A stretch of 64,000 nt of DNA from CAZSRX01 sp964609675 [NCBI: uncultured Bacteroidota bacterium] (GCA_964609675.1 CAZSRX010000022.1:6888-70887); one strand, 5' to 3'; shown: positions 53,734-63,946, counted from the stretch's first letter. Made by a program: numbers and translations. The notes: a model not told the origin generated them from the letters alone.

Positions 53734-54607
53734 GCATGCACCTCCTTATGGCCTCAATATGGTCCGGTGTGGTACCGCAGCAACCGCCCACTACGAAGAG
53801 CCGGTAATCCTCAATCCATTTCTGGACAGTCTCGGCGTAGGCTTCCGGCGGAAGACTGAAATCAAAACCGGTATTTTTGTTTTTCTGATTCGACAATATG
53901 TTGGCGTAAGCGCCGTTCCGTCCGTCATAAATCGTGCGCATCATCCGTAGATTGCCGGCCAGAATATCCACCGTAGCGCAATTGACCATAATAACATCCG
54001 CGCCCCGGGCTTCGGCCTCCCGAACCGCTTCCGTCAGCGGTTCGCCGCTCAGTAAGGATTCCTCATCGCCGCAGACAAATCCTGCAAATACCGGCAGGCC
54101 GGTCTGTCGCGCATATTCGAGCGCGATGACGGCTTCGCGCAGGGTGTTCATGGTTTCAATCAGAATAATATCCGCGCCGGCTTCGTAAAGATAATCGATA
54201 TGCCGGTGATGTTCGGAAATTAATTCCGCGTTGGGCGGAACCCTATCCGGTACATAGCAATCCTCCACCGGCGCAACGGAACCGGCGATATACACTGCGT
54301 GTCCGGGACGGCTTTCGTCAATGGCGCGGCGCACTGCGTCGATAGCCGTACGCGTCATGGTTTTTGTCTGGGATTCCAGGCCGGTTTTTTTAAGCGTTCG
54401 TATATTCGTGCGAAAGGTATTGGCGGTAATTACGTCTGCGCCGGCCCGAATATAATCCGCATGAATATTCTTTAAAACGTTACGTCCTTCGCCGGTCAGC
54501 AGCGCCGCCGCTGACCATAAGGGCAGGTCAATCCGTACGCCCCGCCGTTCCAGTTCAGAACCTGTGGCGCCATCCAGCAGTAAAACTTTATACCGGGTGA
54601 TATCCAT
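53726..54607 (-). CDS. Homocysteine S-methyltransferase-family protein
   Basis: A 293-residue Pfam S-methyl_trans type protein. The N-terminal LLLDGATGSELERRG and the C-terminal zinc ligands GGCCGTTPDHI, plus the upstream Cys in MVNCATV, are characteristic. It could methylate homocysteine with S-methylmethionine or similar donors, or be the isolated first module of a B12-dependent methionine synthase. A substrate cannot be chosen from sequence. Its end overlaps the kinase start by eight bases. Confidence 0.88.
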   Translation of the reverse strand: MDITRYKVLLLDGATGSELERRGVRIDLPLWSAAALLTGEGRNVLKNIHADYIRAGADVITANTFRTNIRTLKKTGLESQTKTMTRTAIDAVRRAIDESRPGHAVYIAGSVAPVEDCYVPDRVPPNAELISEHHRHIDYLYEAGADIILIETMNTLREAVIALEYARQTGLPVFAGFVCGDEESLLSGEPLTEAVREAEARGADVIMVNCATVDILAGNLRMMRTIYDGRNGAYANILSNQKNKNTGFDFSLPPEAYAETVQKWIEDYRLFVVGGCCGTTPDHIEAIRRCMRV

Positions 54608-54978
54608 AAACGCGTTGTATGATTTTCGTATGCTGTCGTTTAAGATAAATAAATTTTTTAAATTATGAAAATAATGATTTATACTGTCCGGGTACCAACC
54701 GCTTTTTTATTTAAACGCCTTTATCCCGGTTGATAAAGAATATCGCAACCGGTTCGCAGGGTTTCAGATAAAAACAATATGCCATCGAGCCCCTCAAACG
54801 CGATTCAATGCATTAAGGGGATTGAGCCGGTTCATAAGCGTGTTGGCATTCAGTTGGACGACCAGGACTGTCCTTTGTTGAGGATGAGAATGATTCAAAT
54901 GCTACGTCGGACTGTAACCTGTAATTTGAAGCGCTTTCACGAAAATTTTAAACCAGCGATAGGGCTGAGGGAATCCCA
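54608..54978. other. 371-base intergenic region, no gene recognised
   Basis: Lies between tmk and the homocysteine methyltransferase-like gene. The left part (54610-54720) is AT-rich and probably holds the promoter of the downstream minus-strand genes. Short frames in the right half lack protein-like features. Confidence 0.45.
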
Positions 54979-55605
54979 TCATCGGAGACGATTTTCGATA
55001 ATTCTCCAGATATCCGATGCGATAGCAACGGCCGTTTGTTGACCATCCATTACAATAATGCGTTCCGGCTCGTTTTGCGCCATCGTTAAATACCCCGCAC
55101 GTATGCGTTCGAAGAATGACCGCCCTTCGCTTTCCATACGGTCGCGAACGTTTTGCCCCTTGCGCCGACAGGATTCTTCCCACGTGACGTCGATGAAAAA
55201 GGTAACGTCCGGCTTCAGCCCTCCGGTTGCGATAGCGTTTGCCTGATGGATGGTGTCTAACGATATTCTGCGGCCGTAACCCTGATAGGCGGTGGTAGAA
55301 TCGTAAAACCGGTCCATGATGACGATATGGTTTTTCTCCAGGGCCGGTCGAATGGCTTCCGCCACGATTTGCGCGCGTGCGGCCTCATACAGCAGCAATT
55401 CGGTAATCGCGTTCATACCGTGATTTTTTGAGGATAACAGGATGTCGCGTATCTGTTCCGAAATGGAAGTGCTGCCCGGATCGCGCCAGGACTGCACCGT
55501 ATATCCGGCGTCCTTTAACCGCTGTTCCAGCCGCGCCGCCTGCGTTGTCTTGCCGCTCTGGTCAATCCCTTCGAAGGTGATGAATAGTCCCTGTTTCATA
55601 AACAT
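54979..55605 (-). CDS. tmk: Thymidylate kinase
   Basis: Phosphorylates dTMP to dTDP, an essential step of dTTP synthesis. 208 residues; P-loop FEGIDQSGKTTQ at about residues 10-21, the nucleotide-binding DRFYDST and the LID-region arginines around RKGQNVRDRMESEGRSF. The segment RDPGSTSISEQIR replaces the usual REPGGT, a mild divergence. Start 55605 or 55599 (MKQG) are both possible. It follows mazG by eight bases. Confidence 0.93.
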   Translation of the reverse strand: MFMKQGLFITFEGIDQSGKTTQAARLEQRLKDAGYTVQSWRDPGSTSISEQIRDILLSSKNHGMNAITELLLYEAARAQIVAEAIRPALEKNHIVIMDRFYDSTTAYQGYGRRISLDTIHQANAIATGGLKPDVTFFIDVTWEESCRRKGQNVRDRMESEGRSFFERIRAGYLTMAQNEPERIIVMDGQQTAVAIASDIWRIIENRLR

Positions 55606-55613
55606 CGTCCCAT

Positions 55614-56468
55614 TTATTGTACGGCGCCCTCTTTGTCCTTTGCTTTCGCTTCGTCCCAGTACACGTCCATCTCCGCAAGCGTGGCGTCTTTCATGTTTCG
55701 TTGCTGCTCCCGAAATCGTTTCTCGACATGCTGAAACCGCCGTATGAATTTTTCGATGGTGCCCCGCAACGCGTCTTCAGGATTGACGGGAAGAAAACGC
55801 GAAAGGTTTACTATCGAAAACAACAAATCGCCGAGTTCCTCTTCCATCTTCTCAGGACGATTCTGCTGCTGCGCGGCCTTGAGTTCATCGATTTCCTCGT
55901 GCACTTTTTTCCATACGTCATCGATATGCCCCCAGTCAAATCCCACGCGGGAGGCTTTTTCCTGGATACGGTAGGCGCGCACGAGCGCGGGCAGCAGTTT
56001 GGGTACGCCATCCAGCACGGAGTTACGGTCGGGCTCTTTCAGTTTAATCTGTTCCCAGTTTTCGAGCACCTGCCCGGCCCCGCTGACCTTCACTTCGCCG
56101 AATACGTGCGGATGCCGCCGGATTAATTTGTCGTTGATTTTACGCAGCACGTCCGTAACGGTGAAATCGCCGCGCTCGGACGCTATCAGCGAATGAAACA
56201 TGATCTGCAGCATCAAATCGCCCATTTCTTTGCCAAGTTCTTCATAATTCTTTGCGTCCAGCGACTGCAGGACCTCGTAGGTTTCTTCCAGCAGAAACTG
56301 CCGCAGGGAATCGTGGGTCTGTTCTTTGTCCCACGGGCATTTCGCGCGCAGTTCGCGCATGATGTTGTACAAACGGCCGAAATGATATTCCGCCTCGCGT
56401 TGATGTTCGTCAGACGGCACTGTAACGTGTTCGGTTTCGTATTCCAAAGATGAAATTTGTGGATTCAT
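55614..56468 (-). CDS. mazG: Nucleoside triphosphate pyrophosphohydrolase MazG
   Basis: Hydrolyses (d)NTPs to monophosphates, cleansing the nucleotide pool. The 284-residue protein has the two MazG repeats: the first with LRAKCPWDKEQTHDSLRQFL, EETYEVLQSLD and the EELGDLMLQIMFHS-type metal site; the second with EKASRVGFDWGHI and KMEEELGDLLFSIVN. Length is normal. It lies in the dus, esterase, TPR, mazG, tmk run of minus-strand genes. Confidence 0.94.
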   Translation of the reverse strand: MNPQISSLEYETEHVTVPSDEHQREAEYHFGRLYNIMRELRAKCPWDKEQTHDSLRQFLLEETYEVLQSLDAKNYEELGKEMGDLMLQIMFHSLIASERGDFTVTDVLRKINDKLIRRHPHVFGEVKVSGAGQVLENWEQIKLKEPDRNSVLDGVPKLLPALVRAYRIQEKASRVGFDWGHIDDVWKKVHEEIDELKAAQQQNRPEKMEEELGDLLFSIVNLSRFLPVNPEDALRGTIEKFIRRFQHVEKRFREQQRNMKDATLAEMDVYWDEAKAKDKEGAVQ

Positions 56469-56488
56469 AGGGGTCGGGTCATATAAGG

Positions 56489-58825
56489 TTATTTCAGGTT
56501 CTTTTTCAGTATATCTTCTATTTTTTTTCGGTAGTCATATACGAGGTCGCTGAATTTCCGGCTTTTTTTCATGTTATCGAAAGCCGGTTCCCGGTCAATT
56601 TCAGAAAAACGCATAAATCCTTTTCGGAGCGCCAACTCCATCCATTTCAGCGTGTTCTTTTCGTCTTTTTTTATCGAAGCCATACAGGCCAGCCGGTAAT
56701 AACCTTCAATGGCATTGGAATCGGATTGCACCTGAAGCGTGAATTGTTTGGCGGCGTCATCATATTTTTTCTGGCGGTAAAACCACTCGCCGTACAAACC
56801 GTTAAAATCGGAAGTTTTAACCCCCGTGGCTTTGGCCTGCCGCAAAGCATACGTAATATGCCGTTCCGCCTCCTGATAATTATTTTGCGCCATAAACAGC
56901 GCCGCCATAGCGCTCCGCAGCGACAGGTTCTGGCTGTCAATCGCTGCGGCTTTCTGATAGGCCGACAAAGCCATGGAAGGTTTATTCTGGCGCTGATAAA
57001 CCTGGCCGAGATCAATAAACGCATCGAGGTAGTTCGGATAGAGGGCAACCGCTTTCTCAAACTGAGCCGCCGCTTCATCCGGTTTCTGCAGGGCGCGCAG
57101 AATCACGCCGTACAGATAATACGACTCTGCGTTCGGGTGCAGACGGAGGCTTTTAAGAATTTCCAGTTCCGCTTCCTCATACCGCTTCTGCCGGATCAGC
57201 GTTTTACCGATCATCAGAATTGTTCGCGCATAATTATTCTTATCCAGCACCGCGTTGAGGTACGTGTTGTAAAATTTAAGCGCCTGCGGATACTTCTCCA
57301 TCGCAAAAAACGCCTCCGCCTGCAGATACGCGAGGCGCGCGACATCCGGCCGTGACAGTTGCGCCATTTGCAGATGATGAATCGCCTCCGATGGCTTATT
57401 CAGATAAATCTGCAGAATATAACCCAGCGCCGACCGGTACAGGTAGTCTTCCCGTGAACCCGATTCGGCATCCAGCAACCGTGTGGTAAGGGAGTCGGTG
57501 ACAGCGCGCAAGGCATCGGCCGGCTTATGTTTTCCGATTATCGTTTGAAACGGCTGAAAATCATTATTCCGGGGATTTTCCAGATCGGGGCGTAAGAGCG
57601 CGGCTTGCACATAAGCCGTGACGGCGGCCAATGTATCTTTTTTCTTAAAATATAACTGCGCGAGCGAAAGAAATGCCAGGGCGTCGGTCGAGTCCGTGTG
57701 CACCACCGATTGGTATAATGCCAGCGCTTCGCCGGTCTGCCCGCGCTGTCCATAGAGGCGCGCCAGATTTTTCTTGGCAGATATTTCCTGCGGATCCGAT
57801 TCCACGGCAAGCCGGAAATGGTTGACCGCCTGCGCCGTATCGCCCAGTGAAACCGCGCAAAGTCCCAGTAAATTCAGCGCTTCCGCGTGGCCGGGCTGCA
57901 TGGCGATAGCCTTCTTAGCCTGCACCGCAGCCAGCTCGTACTCCTTTTTGACATAATAGCAATATCCCGACTGAATCCACGAACGCATATCCTTCGGATC
58001 GACCTTCACGGCCTGAAGATAATACTGGCGCGCTAATGTCACCTGGTCTTTATGGTAATAATAAATATCGGCCACGGCGCGGTAATAGTCCGCGCTCAGC
58101 GAATCCGCACGGATCAGCGACTGATAGGTCCCGATGGCGGCGTCATAGCGCCGCTGGCCGACGTACAGACGCGCAAGGTGTTCATATCCCCGGCGAAAGT
58201 TACTGTCGATCTGTACGGCGCGTTTCAGCCATATCTCCGCGCTGTCCAGAGAACTGTTCCGTCTTTCGGCGCTTACTGCGGCAAAGTACCAGCGAGCGGC
58301 TTTCGGATTACGGCTAAGCTGAATCGCATCCTTGATTTTTTTGGTGTTTGTTTTATTGAAACGGCCGGATATTTTCAGCAAATCGGAAAGTATCTTTTCC
58401 GGATAAGCCAGTATAGCGGCGGGATCATCGGCGCGTTCGGACAGCAGGGTAATCGATACTTCCTTCGGTTTTTTTACGTCCAACGCCGTCCAGTGAAAAT
58501 AGATCATGTTTTTCTGGAAAAAAATTTCGGCGGCTAATACCCAGCGCGCCCGAACCGGCGCAGCGGTTTGGGCCATCTCAGCCGCGCCGGGCAAGCCGAC
58601 AGCGCGGATCGGTTGAATATCGGCAACGTAATAACCGGTAATCGTTTTTACGCCGCCGGACAGGCCCTCCTCGAGGGCCGCTTGAATCCATCGCAGGCTG
58701 TCGGGAAACGTGTCGCTGACCGCCACCGGATATATCAAAACCGTGTCCGGCGCGGATACAGCCATTTTCTGTGCAAACCCGGCAGCGGGCAGCAACAGCC
58801 ATAACAGGAACAAATAATGTTTCAT
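56489..58825 (-). CDS. Secreted tetratricopeptide-repeat protein
   Basis: A 778-residue exported protein: signal peptide MKHYLFLLWLLLPAAGFAQ, an N-terminal domain (~25-160) with alpha/beta pattern, and then at least twelve TPR units between ~165 and 740 with the usual W/L/Y-G-Y-A-P positions, e.g. AIGTYQSLIRADSLSADYY and AAAQFEKAVALYPNYLDAF. TPRs are protein-interaction scaffolds, here in the periplasm. It is four bases from the esterase gene and in one transcription unit with it; no more specific function can be given. Confidence 0.9.
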   Translation of the reverse strand: MKHYLFLLWLLLPAAGFAQKMAVSAPDTVLIYPVAVSDTFPDSLRWIQAALEEGLSGGVKTITGYYVADIQPIRAVGLPGAAEMAQTAAPVRARWVLAAEIFFQKNMIYFHWTALDVKKPKEVSITLLSERADDPAAILAYPEKILSDLLKISGRFNKTNTKKIKDAIQLSRNPKAARWYFAAVSAERRNSSLDSAEIWLKRAVQIDSNFRRGYEHLARLYVGQRRYDAAIGTYQSLIRADSLSADYYRAVADIYYYHKDQVTLARQYYLQAVKVDPKDMRSWIQSGYCYYVKKEYELAAVQAKKAIAMQPGHAEALNLLGLCAVSLGDTAQAVNHFRLAVESDPQEISAKKNLARLYGQRGQTGEALALYQSVVHTDSTDALAFLSLAQLYFKKKDTLAAVTAYVQAALLRPDLENPRNNDFQPFQTIIGKHKPADALRAVTDSLTTRLLDAESGSREDYLYRSALGYILQIYLNKPSEAIHHLQMAQLSRPDVARLAYLQAEAFFAMEKYPQALKFYNTYLNAVLDKNNYARTILMIGKTLIRQKRYEEAELEILKSLRLHPNAESYYLYGVILRALQKPDEAAAQFEKAVALYPNYLDAFIDLGQVYQRQNKPSMALSAYQKAAAIDSQNLSLRSAMAALFMAQNNYQEAERHITYALRQAKATGVKTSDFNGLYGEWFYRQKKYDDAAKQFTLQVQSDSNAIEGYYRLACMASIKKDEKNTLKWMELALRKGFMRFSEIDREPAFDNMKKSRKFSDLVYDYRKKIEDILKKNLK

Positions 58826-58829
58826 GATT

Positions 58830-59852
58830 TTATCTTCCTAATACGTGACTGACCCTGGATAAGGAAACATCGTAACGGTAGGCGGTGTTCATATGCCCGT
58901 CGTCGAATTCTTCGTATTCATGAGCAATGCCCAGCGTGACCAGTTTTTTTGAAAAAATCCGCGCGCCGATATGAAGCTGATACTCGTCCCGGAAACCGCA
59001 GTCAATGAAAAGGCGCCGGAGCGTACGCAGACTGTCCTGAAATTCCGGCTTATCGATTATATATACCGGATCATGCTCCAGCCAGCGTTTCCATACGGTT
59101 TCGTCCAGCGCGCCCGTATCACGGTCAAACGGAAGCTCAAACCCGTACGGACGCTTATCCGGATTGGGACTATATGCGGCGGCCATGGCGATGATACTCA
59201 TCGCGGTAATCTGTTCGCCGCTTTTTTTCGGGGATTCAAAAAATTTATTAAGAAACCCTTCCAGCCCTCCGGCACGCTGGATCGCATTATAACATTTCGG
59301 GATATCCGGTTTATAGCAATACTCAAAATACATGTCGCCGGCGCTGCAGTAGCAAACGGAGAAAATATCCGGATGTTTCATCGACAGCGTCAGCGCGCCG
59401 TAACCGCCGCTGGATTTGCCCATTACAGCCCGCCCCCGAGGATCCCTGATGGTGCGGTAACGACGGTCAATATAGGGAATAATTTCTTTGATCAGATAGT
59501 CTTCATAATCACCGCAAGCCGTGGAATTCAGATATTGTGAGCCGCCGTATTTCGTGAAACAATCCGGCATGACAAGGAGGCACGGCGCCATACGTTGCCC
59601 GGCGATGAGTTTATCGCAACGCTCGTCGATGGCATAGCCCCACGCCTGCGGCGACAGAAACATCGTGCCGAAACCCATATAGCCGCTCAGCAGATAGATT
59701 ACCGGATAGCGCGTCTCCGCGGATGCTTCATATCCCGGCGGCAGATATATCGCTATTTTACGGAGACTGGGATCGTTCAGCGGATTCGGTTTAAGAATTT
59801 CGCTTGCAAACCATTCGATGTGGACGGTGCCTTGTTTCATGGAATTATTCAT
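58830..59852 (-). CDS. Esterase D-like alpha/beta hydrolase
   Basis: A 340-residue putative esterase of the Fes/EstD type (alpha/beta fold). The nucleophile elbow is MGKSSGGYGALTLS (Ser ~149), the oxyanion loop is YPVIYLLSGYMG, and the C-terminal FDDGHMNTAYRYD supplies the catalytic His. No signal peptide, so cytoplasmic. Substrates in this family include S-formylglutathione, feruloyl and siderophore esters; none can be chosen. It overlaps the dus gene by four bases. Confidence 0.87.
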   Translation of the reverse strand: MNNSMKQGTVHIEWFASEILKPNPLNDPSLRKIAIYLPPGYEASAETRYPVIYLLSGYMGFGTMFLSPQAWGYAIDERCDKLIAGQRMAPCLLVMPDCFTKYGGSQYLNSTACGDYEDYLIKEIIPYIDRRYRTIRDPRGRAVMGKSSGGYGALTLSMKHPDIFSVCYCSAGDMYFEYCYKPDIPKCYNAIQRAGGLEGFLNKFFESPKKSGEQITAMSIIAMAAAYSPNPDKRPYGFELPFDRDTGALDETVWKRWLEHDPVYIIDKPEFQDSLRTLRRLFIDCGFRDEYQLHIGARIFSKKLVTLGIAHEYEEFDDGHMNTAYRYDVSLSRVSHVLGR

Positions 59853-60892
59853 AGCGTTTGCCCTAAAGGGGTTTCATACCGTGTACCGATCAATCCGCCA
59901 AGCGGCGGCAGTTCGGTAACATTAATCGGAAGCGCGCGCAGGGCTTCCTGATACTCGTACAGGCGCTGAATAACCGGTTCCATTTCCGTAAACTGCATGA
60001 GTTCCGCGCGGAGTTTGGCAACCATCGGCAGGCCGCGCAGGTACCCGGAGTAATATTTACGGAATTCGATAACCCCGCGGCGTTCGCCTTTGGCCAGCGC
60101 GGACGAACGCAGATGATCCAGGCAAACCTGAATCCGCTCATCCACGGAGGGCGGGCGGTAGGAGCCGGTCTGTATCAATTGTTTCGCCTCTCGGAAAATC
60201 CACGGGTTGGCGATGGCGGCGCGGCCGATCATGACGCCATCACAGCCGGTCCCGAATAGGGTACGCACGTCTTCGGGTGTTTTGGCGTCGCCGTTCCCGA
60301 TCAGCGGTATGGATAGGATGGCTTTGATTTTTTCCAGCCAGGACCAGTCTGCAAAACCGCTGTGGCCCTGGTCGCGGGTACGGCAGTGCAGACACAGGGA
60401 CTGCACGCCGGCCTGTTCCGCCATTTTGGCCACCTCGGGGATCACGATCTCGTCCGCTTTCCAGCCGAGTCGGGTCTTGAGCGTCACGGGAATTTTAACC
60501 GCTTTCACCACCGCGTTAACAATCGCTTCAAGTTTCGGTAAATCCCGGAGCAGGCCGGCCCCTGCGCCGCGCATGGCCACATCTTTCACCCAGCAACCGG
60601 CATTGATATCAATGAAATCCGGCTGCCGCTCCTCGGCTATCTGCGCCGCGCGGACCATATTTTCCTCGATATTGCCAAAAATCTGGATGCCCACCGGACG
60701 CTCTTCTTCGGTAAACGTCATTTTCTGAAACGCTTTTTTCGCGTCGCGGATCAGCGCCTCGCAACTGATGAATTCCGTCACCACCACGTCTGCGCCAAGC
60801 CGACGGGCCACCACACGAAACGCGCTGTCGGTCACATCGTCCATCGGCGCCAGCACCAGCGCCTGGTTTATTTCTCTTTTCCCGAATAACAT
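59849..60892 (-). CDS. tRNA-dihydrouridine synthase
   Basis: FMN enzyme that reduces uridines in the tRNA D-loop. The 347-residue protein has ALVLAPMDDVTDSAFR at the N-terminus, the catalytic Cys in DINAGCWVKDVAMRGAGAGL, LKTRLGW, the substrate-binding LHCRTRDQGHSGFADW and the flavin-phosphate motif GCDGVMIGRAAIANPWIF. This is DusB-like in overall pattern. First gene of the minus-strand run. Confidence 0.94.
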   Translation of the reverse strand: MLFGKREINQALVLAPMDDVTDSAFRVVARRLGADVVVTEFISCEALIRDAKKAFQKMTFTEEERPVGIQIFGNIEENMVRAAQIAEERQPDFIDINAGCWVKDVAMRGAGAGLLRDLPKLEAIVNAVVKAVKIPVTLKTRLGWKADEIVIPEVAKMAEQAGVQSLCLHCRTRDQGHSGFADWSWLEKIKAILSIPLIGNGDAKTPEDVRTLFGTGCDGVMIGRAAIANPWIFREAKQLIQTGSYRPPSVDERIQVCLDHLRSSALAKGERRGVIEFRKYYSGYLRGLPMVAKLRAELMQFTEMEPVIQRLYEYQEALRALPINVTELPPLGGLIGTRYETPLGQTL

Positions 60893-61094
60893 AGCTACAG
60901 CATACTAAATATTATCCTGAATATCAATAACAAGTGTAATTTATTATCGCCTCTTCCACAAATACCATACCTAAGCATAAAGCTTTGCAATTTTCTATAT
61001 GGCCCAATGCATAATGCACAAAAAAATTATATCATTTATATTATTAATTATCAATATTTTAATAGATTTACAAAAAATAGATAAATTATTTTAC

Positions 61095-61123
61095 TTGGCA
61101 ATATGATTTTAATATAATATTAT
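61095..61123 (+). promoter_or_regulatory. Candidate promoter of the SPFH gene
   Basis: TTGGCA (61095-61100), a 17-base spacer and TATTAT (61118-61123), each one mismatch from consensus, about 57 bases before the start codon. The whole region is AT-rich. Confidence 0.5.
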
Positions 61124-61179
61124 TATGATATCACTATGATACTACGATTTTAAACATTTTTTTAGATGGAGGTAATTTT

Positions 61180-62055
61180 ATGCAAACGATTCATGAAATG
61201 AAAGCGTGGAAAATTAACGGTTTTTGGATGCCGCTGTTATTGGTGATCCTAACCGTTGCCGGGATATTCATATTACGTGAAGGGATTCTGACGAATGAAC
61301 CGGCTTTTTTGATAATATTTATTCCCCTGATCCTCGTGATATTTATGATATCCGCCGGATTCATGATTGTTCATCCGAACGAGGCGAAGGTGCTGGTTTT
61401 TTTCGGTAAATACGCCGGTACGGTCAATACGGCCGGTTTTTGGTGGATAAACCCGTTCACGGTCCGTAAGGCCGTCTCGCTGAGGATTCACAATTTCAAC
61501 AGTGAAAAGATCAAGGTAAACGACTTCCTCGGTAACCCGATTGAGATCGCGGCCGTGATTGTATGGCGGGTGGTCGATTCGGCGAAGGCGACGTTTGACG
61601 TGGAGAATTACCAGCAGTTCGTCAATGTGCAGTGCGAGACGGCGATCCGTTCGATGGCGACGCAGTATCCGTACGATACGCACGAGGAAGGCCGGGCGTC
61701 CCTGCGCGGCAGTCAGCAGGAAGTATCGGAAAATCTGCGTGCGCAGGTGCATACGCGGCTGGAAATCGCGGGTGTGGAAGTGACCGAAGCGCGAATCAGC
61801 CATCTGGCGTATGCGCCGGAAATCGCGCAGGTAATGCTGCGGCGCCAGCAGGCGGAAGCGATTATCGCCGCACGCCAGCGTATCGTGGACGGCGCCGTCG
61901 GTATGGTGGAAAGCGCGTTGACCATGCTCGGCGAAAAAGGCATCTTCACGCTCGACCAGGAAAAGAAAGCCGCCATGGCCAACAACCTGCTCGTCGCGCT
62001 GGTGTCGGATCATGAAACCAGCCCTATCGTCAACGTCGGCACGCTGTTTTCATGA
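61180..62055 (+). CDS. SPFH/Band 7 domain membrane protein
   Basis: A 291-residue protein of the stomatin/prohibitin/flotillin class: two hydrophobic helices at ~16-31 and ~42-62, then the SPFH domain (~65-250) with [37 protein letters not shown] core and [20 protein letters not shown]. The C-terminal ~40 residues are amphipathic. GGAGG precedes the ATG. The short RHH gene overlaps its end by four bases (ATGA). SPFH proteins oligomerise on membranes and organise microdomains or proteases; which role applies here is unknown. Confidence 0.93.
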   Translation: MQTIHEMKAWKINGFWMPLLLVILTVAGIFILREGILTNEPAFLIIFIPLILVIFMISAGFMIVHPNEAKVLVFFGKYAGTVNTAGFWWINPFTVRKAVSLRIHNFNSEKIKVNDFLGNPIEIAAVIVWRVVDSAKATFDVENYQQFVNVQCETAIRSMATQYPYDTHEEGRASLRGSQQEVSENLRAQVHTRLEIAGVEVTEARISHLAYAPEIAQVMLRRQQAEAIIAARQRIVDGAVGMVESALTMLGEKGIFTLDQEKKAAMANNLLVALVSDHETSPIVNVGTLFS

Positions 62056-62240
62056 GCGAAAAGAAAAAATTTCTCCTGCGTGTTGACGAAAAACTCTATA
62101 CCGCGCTGGAGAAATGGGCCGCCGACGACCTGCGCAGCGTGAACGCGCAGATGGAGTATATCCTCACCGAAGCCGTCCGAAAAGCCGGGCGGCTTACGGC
62201 GGAGGCTGAACCTTCGGAAAGGAACGAATCATCCGAATAA
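62052..62240 (+). CDS. Arc-type ribbon-helix-helix protein
   Basis: A 62-residue protein. [20 protein letters not shown] is a ribbon-helix-helix N-terminus, followed by [19 protein letters not shown], the Arc/MetJ-like second helix. It overlaps the SPFH gene (ATGA), and this SPFH plus Arc-like pairing recurs in many genomes. It may be a DNA-binding autoregulator, or its ribbon may serve only oligomerisation. Confidence 0.88.
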   Translation: MSEKKKFLLRVDEKLYTALEKWAADDLRSVNAQMEYILTEAVRKAGRLTAEAEPSERNESSE

Positions 62241-62265
62241 CGTCCCAGCAACCGGGCTTAATTTT

Positions 62266-63894
62266 TTACGCCGTCATGTAAGGATATCGAAAGTCCGTCG
62301 GCGGAATCAGCGTTTCCTTGATGGTGCGCGGGCTGACCCAGCGGCAGAGATTGATATGACTGCCGGCCTTGTCGTTGGTTCCCGAAGCGCGCGCCCCGCC
62401 GAACGGCTGCTGGCCGACCATGGCGCCGGTCGGCTTGTCGTTGATGTAGAAATTGCCCGCGGCGTAACGCAGCGCCCGGCAGGCCTCCACCATCGCGTAT
62501 TTGTCATTGCTGAATATCGCGCCGGTCAAGGCGTAGGGTGACGTTTCATCGCAGAGCTTCAGCGTGTCGTGAAAATCCTTGTCGTCGTAAACGTAAATGC
62601 TCATCACCGGGCCGAAGATCTCCTCTTCCATCGTAACGAAATGCGGTTGGCGTGTGACTATCACCGTGGGTTCAATGAAATAGCCTTTCGATTTATCGCC
62701 TTTTCCTCCCGCAAGGATTGCAGCGTCCGGAGCGTGCTTTGCTTTTTCAATATAGCTCATAATATTGTCAAACGAGGCCTCGTCGATCACCGCATTAACG
62801 AAATTATTGAAATCGCGGACGTCGCCGATTTTAATCGCGGCTATCATTTGAAGCAGATTATTTTTGGTGTCGGCCCAGATGGACTGCGGTATATAGGCGC
62901 GGGAAGCGGCGGAGCATTTTTGCCCTTGATACTCGAAGGCGCCGCGAACGATCGCCGTCGCCAGTTCCTGCGGATTAGCGGAATGATGCGCAAAAATAAA
63001 ATCTTTTCCCCCGGTTTCGCCCACCAGCCGCGGGTAGGATTTATATTTCGGTAAATTGTCCGTCACGGTTTTCCATAACCGGTTGAACGTCGCATTGGAG
63101 CCGGTAAAATGAATACCGGAAAGGTCGCGGTGATGCATGACGACGCCGCTAATAACCGAACCGGAGCCGGGAACAAAATTGATGACGCCGTCGGGCAGGC
63201 CGGCTTCCTGAAAGATTTTCATCAGATAATAATTCGACAAAAGCGCGGTGGTGGCCGGTTTCCAGACCGTCGTGTTGCCCATCAGGGCGACGCTGACGTT
63301 CAGGTTCGCGGCGATGGCGGTGAAATTGAACGGCGAAATGGCGTAGATAAATCCTTCCAGCGGACGGTATTCCATCCGGTTGATCACGCGGTCGCCGGAA
63401 AACGGCTGCATCGAATAAATCAGGGAGGCGAAATACACATTGAACCGGAGGTAATCGATGGTTTCGCAGGCGGCGTCAATCTCGGCCTGGAATACGTTTT
63501 TCGCCTGGCCCAGCATGGTGGCGGCGTTGATCAGGTGCCGGTATTTAACGGAAATCAGTTCCGCCGCGCGCATCATCACGGAAGCCCTTTCGAGCCACGA
63601 CAGCGACATCCACTCCTCCTTGGCTTTCAGCGCGGCATCGATGGCAAGCCGGGCTTCTTTCTCGGTCGCCTGATGGTAAGTGGCCAATACGTGACGGTGA
63701 TCGCAAGGCATGACGACCTGCCCGATCTGGCCGGTACGGATCTCTTTTCCGCCGATGATCAGCGGAATCTCAATGGTTTCACGGCTTTGCCGATCCAACT
63801 CCTTTATTAGCGCTTCCCGTTCCATACTGCCCGGCAAATAAGACAGCACCGGTTCGTTCACAGGCGATCTGAAATTATAGATAGCGTTATTCAT
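62266..63894 (-). CDS. pruA: L-glutamate gamma-semialdehyde (1-pyrroline-5-carboxylate) dehydrogenase
   Basis: Oxidises glutamate semialdehyde (P5C) to glutamate with NAD, the last step of proline degradation. The 542-residue protein matches the stand-alone P5C dehydrogenase in length and pattern: the N-terminal NEPVLSYLPGSMEREAL, the Rossmann segment ISPFNFTAIAANLNVS, catalytic Glu in LVGETGGKDFIF, catalytic Cys in GQKCSAASRAYIP and EEEIFGPVMSIYVYDD. The start was set at MNNAIYNF (63894), with AAGGAT nine bases before; an upstream ATG adds 13 residues. No proline dehydrogenase is seen in the window. Confidence 0.94.
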   Translation of the reverse strand: MNNAIYNFRSPVNEPVLSYLPGSMEREALIKELDRQSRETIEIPLIIGGKEIRTGQIGQVVMPCDHRHVLATYHQATEKEARLAIDAALKAKEEWMSLSWLERASVMMRAAELISVKYRHLINAATMLGQAKNVFQAEIDAACETIDYLRFNVYFASLIYSMQPFSGDRVINRMEYRPLEGFIYAISPFNFTAIAANLNVSVALMGNTTVWKPATTALLSNYYLMKIFQEAGLPDGVINFVPGSGSVISGVVMHHRDLSGIHFTGSNATFNRLWKTVTDNLPKYKSYPRLVGETGGKDFIFAHHSANPQELATAIVRGAFEYQGQKCSAASRAYIPQSIWADTKNNLLQMIAAIKIGDVRDFNNFVNAVIDEASFDNIMSYIEKAKHAPDAAILAGGKGDKSKGYFIEPTVIVTRQPHFVTMEEEIFGPVMSIYVYDDKDFHDTLKLCDETSPYALTGAIFSNDKYAMVEACRALRYAAGNFYINDKPTGAMVGQQPFGGARASGTNDKAGSHINLCRWVSPRTIKETLIPPTDFRYPYMTA

Positions 63895-63946
63895 AAAAAT
63901 ATCCTTTTCATAGTTTTTTAAAAAACGTTTCACTGCAGGTAAAAAC

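Noticed and set aside
54779-55042. 87-codon plus-strand frame overlapping the 3' end of tmk
   Set aside because: Overlaps a certain gene on the other strand and has no protein-like pattern.
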